64,000 nt of DNA from Euborellia annulipes (taxonomy: Eukaryota; Arthropoda; Insecta; Dermaptera; Anisolabididae): assembly GCA_023213315.1 (NCBI GenBank), contig JAKCPI010027472.1, positions 47,396 to 111,395 on the forward strand, in the 5' to 3' direction. Of this stretch, positions 46,027 through 58,000 are shown piece by piece (position 1 is the first letter of the stretch; each line of letters begins with the position of its first letter). The translations under genes and the position numbers were made by a program. The notes under the pieces were generated by a model. That model saw only the letters and a list, made by a program, of their open reading frames with translations, was not told the origin of the DNA and made no database searches.

Positions 46027-49000
46027 CTGTAAAAAAAATATTTAATAATATAATTAAATAAAAAAAAAAAATTGTTTTCAAATTGTAATCAAATACAAAA
46101 CCTGGCTTTGGCTGTTTTCCTCTGAAGGAATAATATCTATATTTTCTTCATAATCATCATTTTCTTCATCCTCATCATCTATTAAAGAATTATCATTACA
46201 AAGATCTTCGGGCTCTTCATCTTCGTCTTCATCTTCTTCGTCCTCATTTTCTTCCTCCCCTTCTTCTCTGTCTGTAATCCCAATCATGTCTTCTTCTAAA
46301 TTGTCTAATATAATTTCATGATTCTCTTCATTTTCTTCATTTTCTTCTGTACTTATCATCTTTTCGAATGCTAACATTAATTCATCACCTTTATTTTCTA
46401 TGTGCTCATGATTAGTTCTTTCCTCCAATTGAATCTCTGGTTGTTCACTAATTTCTTTATTCTCTGAATTTCTCCTACTTTTTGACCGTTTATTTTTTTT
46501 CTCTACTTGAACTTCTATAACCTCTATTATCCCTTCTTCAAATTCATCTTTATTTTCGATCTCTTCTTCTTTACTTTCCTCTTCATCTGTGTCTTGAATA
46601 GTTCCTAGTTCTCCTGGAACTCTTACTCTTTCTAGTTCCTCGTTTTCCTTTTCTATGTTCTCGGCCATATTGTTAATATCAGGTGGTTCAGTAGGGGCTT
46701 CAAAAGAACCTGTAGAAGATAATGAATCGTTCATTTTATTAAAAGTCTTAAATTTATCTATAATAATTTTCTTTTTAGTGCAGTTTATTTGAATAAAAAA
46801 AAAAAAATAACACATTTTTACCTGAAAACTTATTATGCAAATGAAAAACTTCTACTTCTGCTTCTTCTAAATTTTCATAAAATTTTATTTTTGGATCTAC
46901 AGATTTCAAGGCATCTTCGAATAAATACTCTACAGTTACAGGAAATGGATTTTCTGGACACCATATCGGGTTGCTGTGTTTGAAAAGATAATAATGCTGA
47001 AAAAGTGAAAATAAAATATTAAATATATATATTTATATTATTAATATATTATTAATAATACCAATCAACTTACTTGGAAAAATACAATGAAATAAAGAAG
47101 TTTTTTCAATGAAGAGGAATGACTGAAATATCTCCCAGATGTTTCTAAAAGGAAGCAGACTAATCGTACTCTAAATAAGCTCTCAGGAGGATCATAAGTT
47201 GAAGGATTGTCGTAACTCAAGCTAACTCCAAACGTTATAAGAATATAAAGAAGCTTTAAAACAAAAAAAAAAATCCAATTAAAATAAACATTAATAAAAT
47301 AACGAGTAGAGATTATAGGGTGAGACAGAAATATCTGAAGGTTTTGCCAATGTAATAACTTTTTTATTTTGGAAAAAAAATTCTATGCATTTTCCTTACT
47401 AACTATTAAAGAAAAGTTTTAAACACAATTTATTTATGTATAAAAAAAAAATGTCTTTTAAATATCTTCCATTCCGAGGGCGTAGCGTCAAATAGTGCGG
47501 GCGGAAGGGGGGATGGTGGTCAATTTTATAAATTAGGGCAATAATTATAAGCATGCTTCTTGATGTTATGACTTGACTTGAGTAATGTGTGAATGTAAAT
47601 GGAAGATATTTAAGAAAAATTATTTTCCATATCTAAAATTCGTTCTTAAAATATTTTTATGATATAAATAGAAATGGCAAAATAAAGTTAATACACTTGC
47701 AAACCGTCAGATTTTTAACAAGCACTTTTAGTAAGGCTCTATAAAGATGAATATTCGCAGCCGCCATTTTTAGTCCAATTTTCGAGCTGTCACCATGATT
47801 ATAGCTTAAAAAGTATCACATTCTGGTTTTTTTTTTTTCAAGTGTTGAAGGAATTGTTATTAAATCACAACATTTTTTTGTTTACGCAAAAGAACATAAG
47901 CGTTTAAAAATTTTAGTACACCAAATGAAAATTTAGTAATGCTTTAGAATTTAGGATTATATTTTAAATTTTTTAAACGAAAAGTAATTATTACAAACTT
48001 CTGGGAAAAATAGACAAGCTTATTAAAGTTTTGGAAATCTGTATATCTTCGTTTTCCTGTTCTATTGCTACAATTGATAGCAGAACAGACCTGCATTTTT
48101 TATTTTTTAAATAACTCGCTAGTTTTTAAAAAAATAATGCAGGATACAGAAAATATATTATCATTTATAATGTTTTCAGCACAAAAAATATAAATAATTA
48201 TTTATGAACTTAACCTCATACTTATAATTTTCGGTGTCTGAATTTGTTCGTTTGAAAAAATTCTTTACAATCTGGCAACTTTTAAATATTTTTTATAACA
48301 CTTAAAAATGATTTTTTTTACAAATAATTGAAAGAAACAGAATATAAATCGCCGATTCTGACGTGTTGGAAAACACAGTTCCTGATTTCATTTGGACCCA
48401 AAATGGCAGCTGCGAATATCTCTCTATTCAGAGCTCTACTTTTAGTAGCCTGTCAAGAAAATAATTTTTAAAAGTGAAAGATTCTGTTGTGATTTTTCCT
48501 TGCTTTAATTCTTTATTTTTCATTATTTTATTGTTTTAAGCTTTTAAAATAATAAATTGTTTTCAAACCGTAATGAGATCGTTAGTCTCCAACATCCTAT
48601 AATTGTAAAGCTCGCCAATATATCTGATCATAGCAGTTCGCCTTTGATTATGCTTGGGATGATTAATTTCTAAACCAAGTTTGATGTCTTCGAAAACATT
48701 ATCTACTACCATTATTCCAATAGTTTCCTTAAAAACAAAGAACAAATTTAATAAAATCAGATAATAATAATAATAATAAAAATATTTACTTACATAATGT
48801 AGAGCAATTACAGCAGTCAAACCAGCAAGATATTTAATATGAAAATATTTCACTTCATATGCTTTTGAAAGACAATCAACAATAAAATCTTGAACTTCTG
48901 GATCATTTAAATTTAATTTAATAATGAAATTAAAGATATCATTAGAATTTGTTTTGTTGAGATCATAACGTATTGAGTTACGAATATAAGAAAAAATGGC

Positions 49001-52000
49001 TGGTTCATCTTGAATTTCTTTTTTCTGAATAACCGGGGGAAGTACAAAGAAATATGCATTTTCAATCATAGTTACATGTCGAGAATCAAGAGCCAGAACA
49101 CTTTTTTTTCTCATCATTAGTTCCTAAAATATATATATAAAGATATAATTAAAAAGAAGAGACTTTTTGAAAAATAAATATAATTACGAGAAATATGTCC
49201 ATTCGTTGACATGTTAAAGGATGACGATATAAATAAAGTCCACAACTTTCAATTAAATTTGTGCACATTTCAATATGATGATGTTCAAAATCATTTAAAA
49301 GTGACTTTATACAGTAGAGAACCTCTGGTTTAGGATAGATGTTAAATTTCACTAATTCGCCAATAAATCGAACTACTTTAACTTTCGATTCTATGTTCAT
49401 TTGATCCTGAAATAAAAAATTCAAATCTATATTAAAGTGTATTTTAAGTGAAATTTTCTTTCCTTCCTCTCTTATGGGAATATGTAAATAAAATTTGTTA
49501 TTTTCATGCATTAGACAAGTGGTAAATATTAAAGCTTTTGTGGTTTGTATTATTATGAAAGTTTTTAATTATAGACCACATTTTGTATTAATTATTTATT
49601 AAAAATATAATTCCTGTACAACGTTTCGACTGTTTATTCTGCAGCCATTTTCAAGTACTGAACACTTGCTCCGACTCAAGTGAACTAACATCTAAGAGAC
49701 CGGTACTTGCATTTTATATACAACGAAGTCAGCGCCATCTACAGTCATTCCTACGAAGTTAGAAGCTGAAGTTTATGTCTAACTTCATTGGAATTACTGT
49801 AAATGGTGCTGACGTCGTTGTATATAAAATGCACAAACTTCAGTTTCTAACTTGATAGGAATGAATGTAGATCCCTTTGAGGTTATTTCACTTGAGTCAG
49901 CGCAGTGTTCAGTACTTGAAAACGACTGCAGAATAAGCAGTCGAAACGTTGTACAGGAATTATATTTTTAATAAATAATTAATACAAAATGTGGTCTATA
50001 ATTAAAAACTCCCATAATAAGATGCAAATAGCTTCTAATCAGTCAGTCTTTTAAAATAATTACACTGAGCAGCATCATAGAAATAAATGAAAGTCCTAGA
50101 TTGATTACATGTGATTCACTTTAAAGAATTGTCGAGGCCTGGATGGAAAAAAAAAGAATTTTTATATATTCCCGAGGGCCATGTTTGCTTCCACTGATCT
50201 AGAGGTTAATATATAATACAAATGAAAAAATAGCTGGCTGGCCTATTTTTTCTTTTCCAACTTGATTAAAAAATTACAAATAATCAGAAAATTAAAATAC
50301 CTTTTTCTTTATATGGAATTTAAAGTCATTTTTTAGGAGATTACATAAATCAGTGCCTATATCAGGTTGAATGGGATGAATGGTGGCAACAAATCTTGAA
50401 TATAAAGGCAGTAGATCTAAACGAATTCTCGGAACATTGAATAATAATCTAAAATAAAAAAATACGGATTAAAAATTACAAAATATACCCAAAAGAATAA
50501 ATTTATTAAAAAATAATATTTTACTTAGTGAGTTTCTTTCTATTTTGCTTAGTATTCAAATTTAATATAAAATCTACAACCATTGAATCTATTGTAATTC
50601 TGCTTACAGCATTCGGCAAATCATTGCTAAAGCTCTCCCATAATTGTTTATTGCTTGCGTTTGATGATTTTTCAGAATCATCTGTAAAATAAAATCAACA
50701 TTAATATAGTCTCTCTCTTATAAACTTTTATTTGTGATCTCATAATAAAAAAAAAAATAGTAAACCATCGAAATCATTGTCCACGCATCGTTCATCAATT
50801 ACTAATTCCTCTATCAATTCCTGGTCCAATTCTTCTTCATTTATTACCTAAAGAATAATAATGAAATTGTTTATCATATGTTATATAAGAAAAACCAATA
50901 CTTTCTCTCTCTATATATTAACATATATATAGAGGTAAGAGAAAGTAAAAATGAAATAAAAATAACTGACGTCTTCATCATGGTTTTCTTGTTTGATTCC
51001 AATAACTCCTGGAATGTAATCTTTTAAATCAAGCAAATCTTCATAGAAATGTTTTGCATCTTCATCTTCCCAGAGATCATCACTTTTACTACAGGCATAA
51101 TAATACTCTGATTTTGAGGCGCAACACTCATTGGTTGATTCATCTAAAAAAAAATAAGAATATATATTTAACAGATAGATGATTGTACGCAGAGCATAAA
51201 ATATGAAAGAAGAGGAAAAACCCAATAGGGTTTATTAAAGCTTTTGTGGTTTGTATTATTATAATGGGAGTTTTTAATTATAGATATAGATATTATATTT
51301 TGTTATTAATTATTTATTAAAAATATAAATACAGTACAACGTTCGACTGCTTATACAGCAGTCATTTTAAAGTACTCTGCACTTGCTCCGACTCAAGTGA
51401 ACTAACCTTTAAGGGACCATTACGTGCATTTTATATACAACGAGGAAAGCGCCATCTACAGTCATTGAAGTTAGACACAAATTTTCGCGTCGTCTACACT
51501 CATTCCCATGAAGTTAGACAATATCATCAAAGCAAGTGCTTACATGTTTTTTATGTAAACACTTGCTTTGTTGTCTAATTTCATAGAAATAACTGTAGAT
51601 GGCGCTGACGTCTTTGCATATAAAATGCTCGTAATGGTCCCTTAGAGGTTAGTTCACTTAAGTCGGAGCAAGTGCACAGTACTATATATTAATATTTATT
51701 TATTATAAATAAGAAAAAGATAATAATTTTAACTACTAACCATCAAAAGTTAAATCAGGAAGATCTTCATTTAGATATTCGGCAAATGTTTCCGTATTAG
51801 TAAGTAATCTTTGGTAAGATAAAACCATTTGGTCCAATTTACTCTTTCTTTCTGCGCTAAGTTCTCCTTTTGTTTGGAGTATTTTTTTATTCTGCTTTTT
51901 GAATATGCATAACTCATTATGTTCCTTGAAATAAATAATATAAATAAATTTATTATCACACTTTTGTAATCATAAATGTTAAAATTTTTAAATATTAAAA

Positions 52001-55000
52001 AAAAAATAATAAGAATTTCAAAAATAAAAACAATTTACTTTTATAAGATGTCTTGTTAGTGAATGATAATAATCTTTTAGAAGGACTTTGACATTTTTCT
52101 GTTTGTCTTTGGGTAGAAAATGTAATCGCTCGATTTCTACATTATATTTCTCTGCTAGATTTATTATTGTTTTAGGTATAAGTCCTGAAAAAATATAAAT
52201 TATATTTAATTAGATGTCAAGAATGCCTTAAAATAATGTCCAATACAAATCACAACGTAAACGGGTAAAAACAGGCAACGCTCTAAACAATTTATAAGTT
52301 CGGTGAAGCAGGTTTCTCTCGAAACTATGTAAAAACCTGTCTTTACCTTCGGACTTTTTAAAGAATAAGTTTATTATATATTCATTTTTCACATTATGAT
52401 TTAAATTTATTTTTCGTTTTTATTTTATTTCATCTATAAAAATATAAATATATAAAAAATTTCCTTTACTGTGACACCTTAACCACTCTTATTTTTTAAA
52501 AAGAAAAGAGAAAATATTAGATTTAATTAAATTATCAGATAAATAAATAACACTAGGTTTAGTTTCAAAATGATTTTATTTTGGCTTATGCGCATTTCAA
52601 TGTTAATACGAACGAGTTTGTGACACAGCTCTGAAGATGATGTATTAACGTGGAAATGCGCATAAGCTAAAATAAATACCTTTTAAAACTTAACCTCCTG
52701 TTATTTATTTATCTATAATTAGATGATAATTTAATTAAAATTAAGAATGTTTCAACTAGTGCCAACAGTGAATTCTTTGGATTATATTAAAATATTAGAG
52801 TTTATATTTTTTAAACGGTAAATTAAAAAAATAGATGATGGAGTCATGAAAAAAAACAAGACGAATGCAGCAAAATATTCTTTTATTTTAAATAAAAGAA
52901 TATTTGGCTGCATTCGTCTTCTTTTTTCATGACTCCATCATCATTAAGCCTACAGCCACAGATCTTTTTCGTATAAAAAAATAGAATTAAAATTAAAAAA
53001 AATTTAAATGATAAAAACCGTCAACGCCTCCAAAAGCTCGTCTTAACTTTAATGGAGTCAATTTAGAAGAAAAATAAATAAAAGGTCCAACTTAATTAGA
53101 GTAGATTTAGTGAACAAAGAGATTAGCTCTAACAAATGTTGTGATCGTGGGTAGAAAATATTATTTTCTTTTATTTATCTTATTAATTTAAATTAACTTT
53201 TTTTGAGCTTTCGAGCTACTGTATATTATAAATTAATCGTCCTATTTCCTCCCTTTATGAATTTATGATTATTATTATATACCTGCATATTCAAATCCAC
53301 AATGTTTACAAAAGCTTAAAATAATAGCCATATTATGATGTTCTTCTTTATCATTATTTATTAGACAAGTCAATACATTGCCTAAAAGTGGTAAACTTTC
53401 TTTATGGGTAAATATTCCATTATTGATCAATTCACAATAGAATCGGATATCCACTCTTAATTTACTGTGATTAACATTCTAAAAAGAAAAAAAGAAAAAT
53501 TTAGAATATATTAAAATAATTATCATTTGAATGATAAACAGTGCTATTAAAATGTCTTTGAACAAACTCGGATTGTGAAAATATCAAAATTACAATTTTG
53601 AAGTGATAACTTGAACATCGATATTATTTTTTTAATTGGTATTGTAGACTGACGGAGCTTGTTTTTGGGCAGTTGTGGTTACTCATTGACTCAAAGACGC
53701 ATTTCAACTTCAGGATCTTTCCCAAAAAGTGCGACAATCTCTCTTCTCCGAACCTCAATGATAAAATACTCCTTGATTTAGAGAGGAGGCGATGATAGTT
53801 TTTAATCATTCACATAAATCTTTTATAAATTTAAGAATGAATTTATAAAATTTAGAAAAAATTAAGCGACTAGGTGAAGATATTTTTTATAAACGTCGTT
53901 TGTTCAAAGACTTTTTACATTTGACAAAAAAAAAAAATGAATACCTTATCGTCTTTTTTAATGGTTAAAATTTTTTGCCAATTTTCTAAAAGATGAGTAG
54001 AAAAATCACAATAGCGTTGAAAAACTGCAATGCACAATTGTACAGCTGGATCAATATCAGACATTTTAAGTTTGCACTCGACGATTGCGGAAGCAAATTC
54101 ACTGATATATTTAGAAAGGTTTAAAGTTTTCATCTCTTTCATTAATTGTTCAAATTGACTTGTAGTAAAGTGTCTCTAATAACAAAATAATAAAAAATTA
54201 ATTAAATATATTTTAGAATGAGTAGAAAACAAAAATATCACACAGTTATTCGAAAATCAAGGGAAGATGTCATTTATTATGAAAATGAACACTCAAATAT
54301 ATTTTATTGTTCATTTCTTGAGATTCCGACAGTATAAATGATAATCTATGACATTACAACATATGAAAAAAATCACTTTAAAAAAGAACATCAAGGGAAA
54401 GATGCCATTTGCTATGGGATAAGTGCCAGAATGTACGGAGACCATAACAACTTCCATTACTAATCTCTAAAAGTCTTAGTACCAACACCAAGTCGATGTT
54501 TGGAAGTGAGCCAGGTCGTGTATTGTGCATTAATTGAGCGTGATGAGTTAAAAAATATAATTAAATTTATTGATATGATTTTCCATACTGTGGCATCAGT
54601 TTGCAATAGGTGGCATCTTCCCCCAAGTTCTGGAGGAAGAGGTCACCTTGATTATTTTTGTACTATGGCATTCCATATATTCCTCCAAGTAGTCAAGTAA
54701 GTGTTCAATGACGAAAACTCTACACAATTATGTAGTTTTAACTACAGACAATAAATATTATAAACAAGTAAAAAAAATCAATTCCGATTTGTGTGGATGT
54801 TTTAGATTGATGGCAGCTGGGTTGAAATGCAGAAGAGAAAACAAAACATTTGAATCTTCTCTTAGAAAGTCTTTGTAAGACTATGACGAAGTTTCGGATT
54901 TCTGTCTTCTGACTTATATCAGGGCATGGTCAAATAGAAGAGAATCGTTAATCAAGCTTAAGTGAACGGTTCCAGAGATTTAGAGGGGTGAAGACAATTT

Positions 55001-58000
55001 TTGTTTGTAATTTAATTTCAATTATTTTTGTATAGATGAATTTTTGCGGAAAACCGCATAGTTTTCAAGATATTTGCGAAAAACCATCTTCCCGCAACTT
55101 TACCGGCTTATTCCCGCCAAAGGCCCCGATACTGGAAGTGCTGACTCTAGAGTATCTTTCCATCACTAAAATTCAACCTATTCTGAAAATATTAGTCTTC
55201 CGAAAACTCTTGCCCATTTTTGTCACCAGCTCTCCGACTATAAAGCACTGAGTCTTCAGTGACTGTAGGATGAATGCATCTCTTCTATTTGACTATGTGC
55301 TGATGAAAGTCGAAGAAGTGATTGAAATGTCGATAAGATGTAATAATAAAGACAAAATAAAAGTATCAAGTGTCTGTTTTTTAAAGGAGATATGGAAGCA
55401 GAGGCTGCCTCTGCTTCCTTATCTCCTATAATCAACATACACAGCCACTACTTACATCTCAACTTGTTTGTTTTTTAGCTGCCATTCATCCAAAACAACC
55501 ATATAAAACATTAAATTAAGGTGGATAATACTTATTACTTACCACTTTTTTGATAAAAGAAGTATTCTTTTTAACATTAGAGTCTAATTTTATAGTTGAT
55601 GTGTCTTCCCTTTTGTTACCTAATAGTTGTAGATTTGTATTTCGAATTTCTGTCATTTTATTGAATTTTTCAGTAATTTCATTAATAAATCCAAATAAAG
55701 TGTCCTAAAAATATTGAAAAAGAAAATAATAAAATCAAGTTTATAATTATGGGAACAATGTTATTTAGATAGACAAGAAAGAGGCAGAGGCTTAAAAGAA
55801 ACGAATAGGAAGCAAATAATAATGAATCAATCGATTGTTATTTAACTAAAATCCACTCCACCACTAACCCTTAATCCCTAGTCAAAAAAAAAAATAAATA
55901 AATAAAATAAGTAATACCTTCTCTTGAGCTTCTAAAGCGTTAATTTTTTCAGGAGATGATTCTTCATCAACTGTGCTATCATCGAATTCAGGGGATGGTG
56001 TTAAAAACCTTTCTTCATAAATTTCCTTCCCAGGGGATTCAAAATCACCATCTCTGCTTTCATTATCTAATAAAAATTAAATTTTGATATTAATTTATTT
56101 TGTTTTATAAACAAAATTACAAATGTCTTACCATGAATGTGTGAATCGGGAGTGAGATAAAGGTCTGGAAAATGAAAAAATAATAAATTGAGTTAGAGAG
56201 TTTTCTGCTACATAACATTTATTTATTTTTATTGATTTCTAAGGGGGTTTTAAGATAGAGGATAAGTAGTGGAATCATTCCACTAAATTTGTAATTATCC
56301 GTTCACTAACTTCTAAACGAGCCCAAGAAATCGCATCAGAATTATTATATCTTCCTTTTGTTTGGTGCTCCAAAAATACTACAGAGCGATAACAGGCGAG
56401 AGCTTGTTTGCTTCAAATTTATATATATATGCCATAGACACTTCATGAAATTAGACATTTCATGAACTGCAGACAGATCGTGTAATGGTCGGTCACTTAC
56501 ACGAAGTTACTAAAGTTTTTAGGCAGTTCATAAAATGTTTAATAGCCAGTTTGCCGATCTTGTTATATTTTGATCATTCCACAAAATTTGTATTGTTCAA
56601 TTATGCTATTAACAAACTCGCCTGTTATCGCTCTGAAGTATTTTTCGAGTACCAAACAAAAGGAAGATATAGATAATAATTCTATGCGAATTCTTGGGCT
56701 CGTTTAGAAGTTAGTGGACGGAGAATTACAAATTTAGTGGAATGATCAAATATTACACGATCGACAAAACGGCTATTAGATATTTCATGAACTGTCTAAA
56801 TAAAATAGACATTTCATGTAATTCTGCAACATTACACGATCTGTTTAAGGCCCCATTGCATTTCATGAACTGCCTAAAAATTTTAGTCACTTCGTGTAAC
56901 TGACCGACCATTACACGATCTGTCTGCAGTTCATGAAATGTCTAGACAGTTCACGAAATGTCTAATTTCACGAAGTGTCTACGACATATATGGGTGATTC
57001 TAGGCTATTTGAATTTTAATGGTCATTAGGAAAAATGTATGTTAAACTAATTATATTATTGTTACTGGATTCTTAAGTAATAAAAAATATCTTGTTTTAT
57101 TGGGGCCATATAGTCAATTCACGATAACTGTTTCATTTTAGATATTAATAGTTGAAAATAGTCATAAATATCTACTCCCCTGGCTGGCCCATCACTAGTT
57201 TTTATACCAGTTTTGTTCGAAGTTCATTTATTAAAATTTCAAATAAAGATTTTCATTTTCTTTTATAAAAACAATGAAATAATCACAAGTAGAAAATGCA
57301 TGGGTGGGACTTAATATTGTCCCTCACTACACATACGCCCAGGGGTAGGGAAGAAATTTTATTTCCTTATAAGGAAATATTAAATATTACAATATTTAAT
57401 ATTATAACGAAGTATTTTGTTTGTTCTAGTTAATCGTTTGTACTCACATACCATGGCGAACATAAAAAAAAAGTAAATTATACTCCCCTGATAACATATT
57501 TCCCCTGCTGCTAATAAAACTCAAGAAAATTAAAATATCTTCTGGCCTTTATCATTACAGATACAAAAATAATGTCAACTAGGGAAATAATGAATATTAA
57601 ATTGAACAGTTTTTTTTTTTTATTTGGGACACAAAAAATTCAAATAACGTAGAATCACCCATAAATGTTTTCTATAGAGAAAATTTCGCCTTAATCTTAC
57701 TTTATTTATACTTTTTAAATTGTTTTTAAGAAGTTTAAAATTTGTTCTTTCTGTTCGAATATTAATTAAATTGATGATTCATTTAATAGAGTTTAATCGA
57801 GGATTACTTCTTAAAAGTTAAGATGTTTATCTATTTAAAAAATCATCTTGGAAAATAAATTTTTTAACGTTTATAATAACATTGGTTACATGTCAACTCT
57901 TTATTTTCGTCACTAATGAATTATGTTTTAAAGGTTTTATTATATCATATTAATGTTTTTATTAAAGTTTATTTAAATAAAATTGTAAGTATATGAATAA

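Noticed and set aside
49149..49511. 120-codon ORF taken as one exon
   Set aside because: Only 49188-49406 is coding by splice sites and homology; both ends of the ORF are intron.
54500..54700. 66-codon plus ORF in UPF2 intron 4
   Set aside because: No family signature; it lies in a repeat cluster antisense to UPF2.
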